Source: a virus. Taken from it: DNA of 64,000 nt. A program made the translations under genes and the position numbers. Of the stretch, positions 42,930 through 49,393 are shown one piece after another (within the stretch, counting starts at the first letter, position 1; the number at the start of each line of letters is the position of its first letter). The DNA is taken from the IMG/VR virus record IMGVR_UViG_3300036818_000127, positions 1 to 64,000 of that record, one strand, 5' to 3'. The notes beneath the pieces are model-generated. The model was not told the DNA's origin, made no database searches, and saw only the letters and a program-made list of their open reading frames with translations.

Positions 42930-44159
42930 CTATAGTCTTTTGTTCATCAGCAAATGGACCCTACTCTTTTCTGCTACAATTTTGGGTATATGTTTTTCTA
43001 GAGAGAGTACAGTGCCGTGCTTCTGGAAAATATATTCTGAAACATCCATGTGCTCAAATACATAGGGCTTAAATACTGTATCCGATAAGTCCTCAACAAA
43101 ATAAGCCTTACTAGGCAAGTTCTCAATAAGAAGAGTAAATAATGCAGCATAGACACCAACAATCACCTGCATGCATGTTCCATTTGTGCCATTGGCAGCA
43201 AAGTTGAGTGCTGAATTAAAGTAGTATACTTTTTTATCATCATAGTCCAAGATGACACCAATATTATCTGAACCATTGATAGGGATGAGTATATTATCAC
43301 CATGAACAAGATCTGCATGACTGACATGATGTTTCCTGCTATAGATGTCATCCATATAATCCATTGTCTTCATGTGGATGGCATAGATGAATTGAGAGGG
43401 GATATCATACTTTTGTGCAATAGATACATTTTCATCATGCAGGATAATAAGTCCTTGGGGATAGGCATCCAGTTTCATAATAGGAGAGAGAAGAGGCTCC
43501 ATATCCATTCTATGTTTCAGTCCATTAGGGAAAAGTTCTCTAAGCTGATCTCTTCCGAGCATTATCCCGCTAGGGCTGCTGACTGCCTCGACTAGGAACT
43601 CATGAATAGACCATGTGATCGTAGGCATCCATTTTTCCCGAGCAGTTGACGTATCATATTCAAAATGGATAACCTCTCGCGGGACCCCATATTTTTCAAT
43701 GCCATACTGCACCCACATATTCACAACCCCTGGATTCATTCCAGTACAGAGAATATGAGGGGCACCTGTAAGTACCTCTTTCCTATCATAGATATCACGA
43801 ATAAGCTCTAAGCAGGATTGGTCATCATTATTCATGCATGCATTGACATAAGAGACATGAGCCTTATTTGTTGCTTCTAGGATAGGAAGTGAATCAGCAT
43901 CAGTCAGGTCCAGAACGATATCAATATGATACCTTTCGAGAATAGCAACGTAGTCAGCATAATCTGAGGTAAGTTCTTTTTGTATAAATGTGTAATCTAG
44001 CTTCTTGTGGTCAAGGCGTGGATTAACAAGAACACCATTAGACATATCAAGAAGAACGACTGTACCAAACATCTCTCTATAGAAAGGCAGATAGAGAAGG
44101 ACTGCATTAGAGATACTTCCAGAAGCACCAAGCAGCAGTAGGTTTTTTATTCTACTCAA
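42930..44159 (-). CDS. Homospermidine synthase/saccharopine dehydrogenase-like NAD(P)-dependent enzyme
   Basis: 409 residues from a TTG with AAGG 8 nt upstream, overlapping the HTH gene. Rossmann start 'NLLLLGASGSISNAVLLYL', acidic strand 'VVLLDM', and 'HIDIVLDLTDADSLPILEAT'. 'GMNPGVVNMWVQYGIEKYG' matches the 'G-x-N-P-G-x-V' motif of homospermidine and carboxynorspermidine synthases; 'INGSDNIGVILDYDDKKVYY' and 'NGTNGTCMQVIVGVYAA' resemble their C-terminal domain. Expected to join a polyamine to an aldehyde through a Schiff base and reduce it. Exact substrate not decided. Confidence 0.7.
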   Translation of the reverse strand: MSRIKNLLLLGASGSISNAVLLYLPFYREMFGTVVLLDMSNGVLVNPRLDHKKLDYTFIQKELTSDYADYVAILERYHIDIVLDLTDADSLPILEATNKAHVSYVNACMNNDDQSCLELIRDIYDRKEVLTGAPHILCTGMNPGVVNMWVQYGIEKYGVPREVIHFEYDTSTAREKWMPTITWSIHEFLVEAVSSPSGIMLGRDQLRELFPNGLKHRMDMEPLLSPIMKLDAYPQGLIILHDENVSIAQKYDIPSQFIYAIHMKTMDYMDDIYSRKHHVSHADLVHGDNILIPINGSDNIGVILDYDDKKVYYFNSALNFAANGTNGTCMQVIVGVYAALFTLLIENLPSKAYFVEDLSDTVFKPYVFEHMDVSEYIFQKHGTVLSLEKHIPKIVAEKSRVHLLMNKRL

Positions 44160-44374
44160 GAGCGTACCTTCTCCTTAATGATGCATGCTTCGATATCTTC
44201 TCTATTATAGAGTATTCGGTTACCGACAGGCTCAGTACGAACAGGATTTCTCTTCCTCTGTGATAGTCTCCTTATGTATTTTGGAGAGATCGGACGCTTA
44301 TATTTCAAGCTCAACAGTTCAGAGGCATCATGAGCAGAAATGTAGTCAGCAAGAGCGATGATTTTTCTTGGCAT
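44156..44374 (-). CDS. Excisionase-type helix-turn-helix protein
   Basis: 72 residues, GGAG upstream. 'YISAHDASELLSLKYKRPIS' plus 'RNPVRTEPVGNRILYNREDI' is a MerR/excisionase-like winged HTH. It is divergent from the integrase and next to it, so it is the best candidate for the recombination directionality factor or for the regulator of this island. Confidence 0.75.
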   Translation of the reverse strand: MPRKIIALADYISAHDASELLSLKYKRPISPKYIRRLSQRKRNPVRTEPVGNRILYNREDIEACIIKEKVRS

Positions 44375-44431
44375 GCAATGTATCTCCTGGCATATATCTA
44401 GCTCTTTCTAGTATATCACAAAAAAGAGGGG

Positions 44432-44479
44432 CCTAGGACACATAAAAGGCTTGACACAAGGAGTCCTAGGATGTAAAAT
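44432..44479 (+). promoter_or_regulatory. Integrase promoter with flanking inverted-repeat operators
   Basis: TTGACA (44451-44456), 17-nt spacer, TAAAAT (44474-44479). A perfect inverted repeat CCTAGGAC (44432-44439) / GTCCTAGG (44463-44470) brackets the -35 box, as expected for control by a dimeric repressor. Confidence 0.75.
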
Positions 44480-44538
44480 GAGAGGGTCTAGGTACCGATT
44501 ATTTAAGATAATCAGTATCCAGACAAATGGAGGTACTC

Positions 44539-45549
44539 ATGGAATATGAAGTTATCCCTGTTCATTCCACTCTTGACCAAGTTGGGCAAAGTGAGAATGT
44601 CATCTCAGCAAACAATGCTTTTAAGGACTATCATGACAGGATAGACCCAAATACTTTTGCACGTCAAAGTTATGACATGGCACTCTTTTGCGCATTTATT
44701 GCAAGCAAGAAAGTGCTAGTAGACAAAGATGAGCTATTATCCAGTCCCAGAGCATGGTTAGATATCACTCACGGAATGATTGACAGCTTTGCAAAATGGA
44801 TGATAGAAGAAGGCTTTGCTATAGGCTCAATAAATATACGTTTATCTACTGTAAAGACGTACTTCAAGCTTGCTTCTAGAGCAGGCTATATTCAACCTGA
44901 TGAAGCAGTAAAAGCCCATTTTGTAAAAGGGTACAGCTACAAGCAAGGGCTAAACGTTGATGAACGAAGGGAGATAAAGCGCAAGGATAAGAGCAAGAAA
45001 GCTGAGCCCATACCATTAACAAAAGAGCAAACGGATCTACTTAAAAAGCATCCAAATACACCACAAGGGCGACGTGATGCCTTGCTTATGTGCTTGCTCT
45101 TAGATCATGGTTTACGATGTGGGGAGGTTGCAGACCTTACACGTGCCAATATTCAACTTACCTCTGGAATACTTACCTTTCATAGGGAGAAAACCAAAGA
45201 AGAGGATAAGCATAAACTCACGAATGATACATTGGTTGCCCTCATGAGGTACTTTGAAGTCTACCATCCAACTGGCAAGCTCATAGCTGGCAGCCATAGG
45301 AGCGGCCAACTTATGGGGGAAATGAGCAGAAGAGCCATAACTAAGCGTGTACAAGTCTTAGGGGAGCAGATACTTGGGATAAAGAATCTCTCAGCGCATG
45401 ATTGCAGACACGCTTGGGTGGAAGCTGCCATACGAGGGGGAACCAATATCAAGACGCTCCAACAAGCGGGTGGCTGGTCAAGTCCCGCTATGCCACTGAG
45501 ATACGCCGCAAAGGCTGAAATTTCAAATGAAGGAGTAAAACTAGGATGA
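44539..45549 (+). CDS. Tyrosine recombinase/integrase
   Basis: 336 residues from ATG 44539 (GGAGG 6 nt upstream; the ATG at 44527 overlaps that site). SAM-like core-binding domain over residues 15-120, catalytic domain after 155: 'DHGLRCGEVADL' (Arg I), 'KTKEEDKHKLT' (Lys), 'SAHDCRHAWVEAA' (H-x-x-R), 'GGWSS' (His/Trp position is Trp) and 'RYAAKAE' (nucleophile Tyr). XerC/D-like. Catalyses integration or resolves dimers. Last codon overlaps the next start (ATGA). Confidence 0.92.
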   Translation: MEYEVIPVHSTLDQVGQSENVISANNAFKDYHDRIDPNTFARQSYDMALFCAFIASKKVLVDKDELLSSPRAWLDITHGMIDSFAKWMIEEGFAIGSINIRLSTVKTYFKLASRAGYIQPDEAVKAHFVKGYSYKQGLNVDERREIKRKDKSKKAEPIPLTKEQTDLLKKHPNTPQGRRDALLMCLLLDHGLRCGEVADLTRANIQLTSGILTFHREKTKEEDKHKLTNDTLVALMRYFEVYHPTGKLIAGSHRSGQLMGEMSRRAITKRVQVLGEQILGIKNLSAHDCRHAWVEAAIRGGTNIKTLQQAGGWSSPAMPLRYAAKAEISNEGVKLG

Positions 45550-45887
45550 ACCAACCAAATGATGACCGCTTCAAGAAGATAGAGGAACGCATTGACAAAC
45601 TGGAACAAGAGAATACAAAGAGCATAGAAGCTGAGCGGCTCCTGCTCCGGCTATCAAGGATGCATGACGTGAACGTAAAGGAACTGCTCGCCCTTTGCGG
45701 AAGGATCGATCTTGATACAGGAGATGCACGCGAGCGATTTGACGTGATTGAGAGGACTCTTTTCGATCATGGGAATAAGCTTGACAGAATAGAGGAACAC
45801 CAGTTCAAGCAAGATGACAGGCTTGGCAGGATAGAGGAATTGCTTGTACAGTTGGTTACTAGACTACCACAGCCAGAGGGGGAATAG
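45546..45887 (+). CDS. Coiled-coil protein downstream of integrase
   Basis: 113 residues, nearly all helical and charged: 'RFKKIEERIDKLEQENTKSI' and 'IERTLFDHGNKLDRIEEHQF'. Translationally coupled to the integrase, so it may regulate or assist recombination. Unrecognised. Confidence 0.75.
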   Translation: MNQPNDDRFKKIEERIDKLEQENTKSIEAERLLLRLSRMHDVNVKELLALCGRIDLDTGDARERFDVIERTLFDHGNKLDRIEEHQFKQDDRLGRIEELLVQLVTRLPQPEGE

Positions 45888-45892
45888 GGAGA

Positions 45893-45921
45893 TTGACAGA
45901 CTATCTAGTCTAAAATATACT
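45893..45921 (+). promoter_or_regulatory. Promoter of the sigma factor gene
   Basis: TTGACA (45893-45898), 17-nt spacer, TATACT (45916-45921). The spacer contains the palindrome GACTA-TC-TAGTC, a candidate operator. Confidence 0.75.
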
Positions 45922-45962
45922 TTTATTATCAAACAAAAGTACAGGTCCACCTAGCTCTTGTT

Positions 45963-45986
45963 TTGCCGCCAGAGAGAAGGCGGCAA
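45963..45986 (+). terminator. Hairpin in the sigma factor leader
   Basis: Perfect 8-bp stem TTGCCGCC / GGCGGCAA with an 8-nt purine loop, followed by ATTTCTT, 20 nt before the ATG. May attenuate transcription or shield the ribosome site. Confidence 0.6.
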
Positions 45987-46005
45987 ATTTCTTGAAAGGA
46001 CAGCA

Positions 46006-46512
46006 ATGATTGATGAATTCCTAGAAAATGCTAAAAATGGAGAGCATGAGGCGCTGAGTGAGATCTATCGGCATTTCTTTCCTAAGATATTTCATTTTAT
46101 CCTAAAAAGGGTGGGTTTTCATGAAACAGCAGAAGATCTCACCTCAGAGGTTTTTATTCAAATGCTCAAACATATCCGTCTATTTAAATCAGAAAATGCT
46201 ATGGCGTTTCACAAGTGGCTTTATCAGATTGCGAGGGCAGTGATAGCAGAGCATTACAGAAAAAGAAAAGATATACTCTCACTTGAACAGAATGATGAGA
46301 GCATCTTCGATGAAATCGCCCAGCATGAGGCATGGCTGGATCTTGTCCAAGGAATCAACAAGCTCCAAGACTCGCACCGTCAACTCATTATCGACCGCTT
46401 TATTTTAGGGTATAATCAGGCAACCATCGCAAGGCTTACAGGAAAGAAAGAGGGTACAATTAGAGTAACTGAATATCGTGCAACACAAAATCTACGAAAA
46501 TTGATACGTTGA
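46006..46512 (+). CDS. ECF-type RNA polymerase sigma factor
   Basis: 168 residues from ATG 46006 (GAAAGGAC upstream). Region 2: 'SEIYRHFFPKIFHFILKRVG', 'AEDLTSEVFIQMLKHI', 'FHKWLYQIARAVIAEHYRKR'. Region 4: 'QLIIDRFILGYNQATIARLT' and 'KKEGTIRVTEYRATQNLRK'. No anti-sigma gene follows. A phage-encoded sigma could redirect host polymerase to late genes; the 165-bp dispersed elements are possible targets. Confidence 0.88.
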   Translation: MIDEFLENAKNGEHEALSEIYRHFFPKIFHFILKRVGFHETAEDLTSEVFIQMLKHIRLFKSENAMAFHKWLYQIARAVIAEHYRKRKDILSLEQNDESIFDEIAQHEAWLDLVQGINKLQDSHRQLIIDRFILGYNQATIARLTGKKEGTIRVTEYRATQNLRKLIR

Positions 46513-46633
46513 GAAGGCGGGTTTTATTTTTTTGTTTCAAGAGAAAGCCGCTCGCAGGCAAAGTTGCCAGTACCACGAGCGGCCATATTGTGATCTCCCC
46601 AGACACAATAATATCAGGATACATTATAGCATA

Positions 46634-46826
46634 CTACCTTTTTAGGATGTCCTCTGGGATAGAGAACAGGCCGAGCTGGCCCCGACAGTAGATCTCAGGG
46701 TCTATCGGTCGGGCATTTTCCAGGACAAGCCCATAAGGGCCACAGAACCAAGGATCATCACTCTCTGTCACAGCAGTCGCACCACACAAGCTCTCGTACA
46801 ATTTTTTCACAGATATCGCACTTCAT
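46634..46826 (-). pseudogene. ASCH-like small protein broken at an A6 run
   Basis: From ATG 46826 (GAGGG upstream) the frame reads MKCDICEK and then stops 14 codons after an A6 run (46802-46807 on the plus strand as T6). With one A fewer the frame continues as 'LYESLCGATAVTESDDPWFC', 'GPYGLVLENARPID', 'CRGQLGLFSIPEDIL' to TAG at 46634, typical of C-terminal parts of phage ASCH-type proteins (P-W-F-x-G-P-Y-G-x-V-L). A GTG start at 46810 could give the last 58 residues alone. Sequencing error in a homopolymer is the simplest reading. Confidence 0.6.
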
Positions 46827-47020
46827 AGTCCCTCACTTAGTACATTCTCTAGTACTAACTGTACTGCATTTTTCTTATCCCAGAGCTTCGCCAGCATACG
46901 GGCATGATCAGCTTTCTCTATAGCATCTGTCTCTTTTTGATAGAGACTCTCAACCCTCCTGATTTCATATTCATATACCCATAGCTGAGATCGAATAAGA
47001 TCCTCTAATGAAAATGGCAT
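46823..47020 (-). CDS. Small helical protein
   Basis: 65 residues from ATG 47020 (GGAGG 8 nt upstream, TAATG overlap with the upstream gene). Helical, 'QLWVYEYEIRRVESLYQKET'. Unrecognised early-region protein. Confidence 0.7.
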   Translation of the reverse strand: MPFSLEDLIRSQLWVYEYEIRRVESLYQKETDAIEKADHARMLAKLWDKKNAVQLVLENVLSEGL

Positions 47021-47361
47021 TACTGTTTCCTCCATGCCAAGTCCCATTGTGTACTAAGAGTCTGCTTTACAAGATTATATGCATAGGGACTAGATCCGCC
47101 ATAGACCCAGAACCTTGAAAAGTGTACTGGTACCCATCGGCCTTCTTCATGGTCCCGACCAGCTAAGAAGTTTACCTCTGTCCCATACTCATCTATATAG
47201 TGGTACTGAGCGGGGAGTAGATAGGTGGAACTAAATTTCCTAGCTGCTGCCTGGAAACTCAGATGGAATCCGAGAGTTTCCAGTAGTGCGGTCACCTCCC
47301 TGACTGGAGGACATGTTCCACAAAATGCATCCAGATTAGCAAGGGTTGCTGTTTTGATCAT
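47020..47361 (-). CDS. Hypothetical early-region protein
   Basis: 113 residues, GGAGGTACC upstream. 'CGTCPPVREVTALLETLGF' and aromatic-rich 'WVPVHFSRFWVYGGSSPYAY'. Unrecognised. Confidence 0.75.
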   Translation of the reverse strand: MIKTATLANLDAFCGTCPPVREVTALLETLGFHLSFQAAARKFSSTYLLPAQYHYIDEYGTEVNFLAGRDHEEGRWVPVHFSRFWVYGGSSPYAYNLVKQTLSTQWDLAWRKQ

Positions 47362-47369
47362 GGTACCTC

Positions 47370-47762
47370 CTATTCATCTCCGTGATAATCAGTTTCGTTG
47401 TAACATTCATAAGCACTAGACAAGTCACGTTCCCATGCTGCCTCATTAGCATCTTTCATATCCGCCAATGATACAGGACTTTCTGCTAGTTGCTCTTCTA
47501 TTCTATGAGTCAGATAGCCCATGAGAGCGGAGTCTATATGAAAATCATGTTGACTTCCATGCAACTCATCGTCCTCGAAGTCCTCTGGGGAACCATTATA
47601 GTCATTATAACTCTTCATGAGGGCACGACGGTCTTCTAGGGCGGGCACCGATTTCGTCAGATCAAAATCATTGCAACCGTGATTACTAAAGCTATCTGAA
47701 GCAAGCTTTAGGAGTTCTATGAGAAGCTTCGCCTCAGCATCGGTAAGTGTAATGTTATGCAT
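47370..47762 (-). CDS. Acidic hypothetical protein
   Basis: 130 residues, GGAGTAAG upstream. Strongly acidic ('NDYNGSPEDFEDDELHGSQH', 'NETDYHGDE'); helical N-terminus. Acidity is compatible with DNA mimicry, but this is not shown. Confidence 0.75.
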   Translation of the reverse strand: MHNITLTDAEAKLLIELLKLASDSFSNHGCNDFDLTKSVPALEDRRALMKSYNDYNGSPEDFEDDELHGSQHDFHIDSALMGYLTHRIEEQLAESPVSLADMKDANEAAWERDLSSAYECYNETDYHGDE

Positions 47763-47765
47763 TGC

Positions 47766-48002
47766 TTACTCCTGCCTCTCAAAAGACCCTGTTTCAACAA
47801 AGCTTTGGAGGTATGGCAAAAGTGCTGCAACCTGCTCTCGCGAAAAGTGGGTAAAGGGCGCATGGAGGCTAATGTTGTCCTCTTCTCTTATCGCACACCG
47901 TAAAGAGTCTTTTTGTGCAACTATAGTGAATTTCTCATTATAGTTGGCTATAAAGGAAATGTACTGATCCCCAGTGGGGGAAACGCCTGTTTCAATGTTC
48001 AC
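47766..48002 (-). CDS. Small hypothetical protein
   Basis: 78 residues from GTG 48002. Beta-rich first half ('QYISFIANYNEKFTIVAQKD'), helical second half. Unrecognised. Confidence 0.65.
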   Translation of the reverse strand: MNIETGVSPTGDQYISFIANYNEKFTIVAQKDSLRCAIREEDNISLHAPFTHFSREQVAALLPYLQSFVETGSFERQE

Positions 48003-48040
48003 TTTGTTTCTCTTTTCTTGAGCCGTGATCTTTTTCTCCT

Positions 48041-48061
48041 GTGGGGCTTGTTAGGCCCCAC
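48041..48061 (-). terminator. GC-rich intergenic hairpin
   Basis: Perfect 7-bp stem GTGGGGC / GCCCCAC between two early genes. No T-run on the minus strand, so probably an attenuator or mRNA-stability hairpin. Confidence 0.5.
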
Positions 48062-48078
48062 TACTAACTAACTATCCT

Positions 48079-48510
48079 CTAGCTAAAATCAGAAGCACTG
48101 TAACGATGTATGGAAGTTGAACTTTCACATTCAAAACAGTAGTAAGTGTCATCTCCTGGAACCATATACATCCCGTGAGAATTGGATTGATTGTTCATAT
48201 CATCATTCCACTCGTCCCAATTCATAGCATGCCCACATTCAAACAGAACAGTACGATTGCCGAGTGGATTGCTCTCCCAAAACCTCCTGACTATGAGTCT
48301 CCCCTCTTCTATGCGGTCTAGCTCATTAGCAGTAAGTCTCATGCTGCTTGAGGATATCTCGCCCCGACTATCAGCACATACAATATGGATACCCTCTCGG
48401 GTAATCTCTGCAATGGTGGAGCTGACCTCCATAGTGCTCGTATTAAGGCTTTCACGAAGCCTCAAATACAAGATGCCTCTTTCAAAACTGATGATATGTC
48501 TCTCGTTCAT
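48079..48510 (-). CDS. Hypothetical protein
   Basis: 143 residues, AGGAACAA upstream. 'HIICADSRGEISSSSMRLTA', 'LFECGHAMNWDEWNDD' and 'DTYYCFECESSTSIHRYS' suggest a small domain with a Cys/His zinc site (C-G-H ... C-x-x-C). Unrecognised. Confidence 0.75.
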   Translation of the reverse strand: MNERHIISFERGILYLRLRESLNTSTMEVSSTIAEITREGIHIVCADSRGEISSSSMRLTANELDRIEEGRLIVRRFWESNPLGNRTVLFECGHAMNWDEWNDDMNNQSNSHGMYMVPGDDTYYCFECESSTSIHRYSASDFS

Positions 48511-48516
48511 TTGTTC

Positions 48517-48714
48517 CTACTTTCCTGTAAATTTCACATTATACACATGAGGGCTCAAGATATTGACCTTTTGCTCAAGCCCATCTCTATCTATGAAAAC
48601 TACGATTTGAGTATCATATGCGCCAATCTTCACTTTTCCACCTAGAGAGAGGACTTTTCCACTCTCTTTGACATACCTTCCGGTCTGCGTGTATGATCCG
48701 TGTGTAATCCTCAT
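48517..48714 (-). CDS. Small beta-rich protein
   Basis: 65 residues, GGGGAG upstream. 'SLGGKVKIGAYDTQIVVFID' looks like a small beta barrel. Unrecognised. Confidence 0.7.
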   Translation of the reverse strand: MRITHGSYTQTGRYVKESGKVLSLGGKVKIGAYDTQIVVFIDRDGLEQKVNILSPHVYNVKFTGK

Positions 48715-48728
48715 TTTAGTTGCTCCCC

Positions 48729-48941
48729 TTATGACTCTCGAAGTGCTACTTCAATAGTCATCAAAGACTGAACCTGATGGTAGAGGTCCATACTTTTTGT
48801 ATGTGCTGCTACCCATCCATTTTTGTTGATTAAAGAGTCTGTTAGATCTCGCTGAAGATCTAATGCTTTGTTCAATGCTGAGATTGTATTGAGCAAGGAC
48901 AATCTCCCTACTCCTATTGATGAATCTATCCTATAAAACAT
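48729..48941 (-). CDS. Small helical protein
   Basis: 70 residues, AAAGGAA upstream. Two helices ('LLNTISALNKALDLQRDLTD', 'MDLYHQVQSLMTIEVALRES'). Its pattern (S-x-x-N-x-I-S-x-L-x-K-A-L-x-x-Q) resembles the product at 59074-59307, so these are probably paralogues. Confidence 0.7.
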   Translation of the reverse strand: MFYRIDSSIGVGRLSLLNTISALNKALDLQRDLTDSLINKNGWVAAHTKSMDLYHQVQSLMTIEVALRES

Positions 48942-48967
48942 TGATTTTTCCTTTACTGTTTCCTAAC

Positions 48968-49267
48968 TTACTGAATACGGGCAGAAAATCCGCGTTTCGC
49001 TGGGACATAGGTCAATGTCCATCCGCTTGAAGTAAAGAGATTTCTGATTGTCATATACTGACTTGCTGCTTCGCTAACTGTGAGATTGTATCTCTGAATG
49101 TAACTCTGATTTCCTCTCATAACCTCATGACAGATTGCTACCCAAGTGAGCCACTGCTGAAGATGTTTTTGACTCCAACTTCGTGTAAACTCTTTATGAT
49201 CTTTTGCTACCTCATACTCAAGCATTGATGTAACTGCTTCTTTGGTCCATGCTAATGGTGCTTTCAT
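48968..49267 (-). CDS. Hypothetical early protein
   Basis: 99 residues, AAAGGAAAAAC upstream. Helical N-terminus with Trp-rich 'HLQQWLTWVAICHEVMRGNQ', beta ending. First gene after the shared promoter at 49320-49349, hence the head of the 49.3-46.6 kb operon. Confidence 0.72.
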   Translation of the reverse strand: MKAPLAWTKEAVTSMLEYEVAKDHKEFTRSWSQKHLQQWLTWVAICHEVMRGNQSYIQRYNLTVSEAASQYMTIRNLFTSSGWTLTYVPAKRGFSARIQ

Positions 49268-49319
49268 TTTGTTTTTCCTTTGCTATTTAACTAACTTGAT
49301 TAACTTCTTGATCTACTAG

Positions 49320-49349
49320 AAGTATATCATATCTTCCATAAACTGTCAA
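49320..49349 (-). promoter_or_regulatory. Shared operator-promoter, copy 2
   Basis: TTGACA, spacer GTTTATGGAAGATATGA, TATACT on the minus strand. The leader (CTAGTAGATCAAGAAGTTAA...) is also shared with other copies. Confidence 0.92.
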
Positions 49350-49361
49350 GGGTTTGAAGGG

Positions 49362-49393
49362 CAATTTATGGAAGATATGCTCTTTTACCATAA
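49362..49393. promoter_or_regulatory. Extra operator copy in a 9-bp inverted repeat
   Basis: TTTATGGAAGATATG in plus orientation without -35/-10 boxes; AATTTATGG (49362-49370) pairs with CCATAAATT (49385-49393). It lies just upstream of the minus promoter at 49.33 kb and overlaps the end of the helicase gene. Could be a second operator for looping or a terminator stem. Confidence 0.6.

Noticed and set aside
42930-44159. Calling this gene simply saccharopine dehydrogenase
   Set aside because: The G-M-N-P-G-V-V motif and SpeD neighbour fit polyamine-type synthases better, though the substrate stays open.
44539-45549. attP core next to the integrase
   Set aside because: No tRNA-like or other recognisable core could be singled out without the host sequence.
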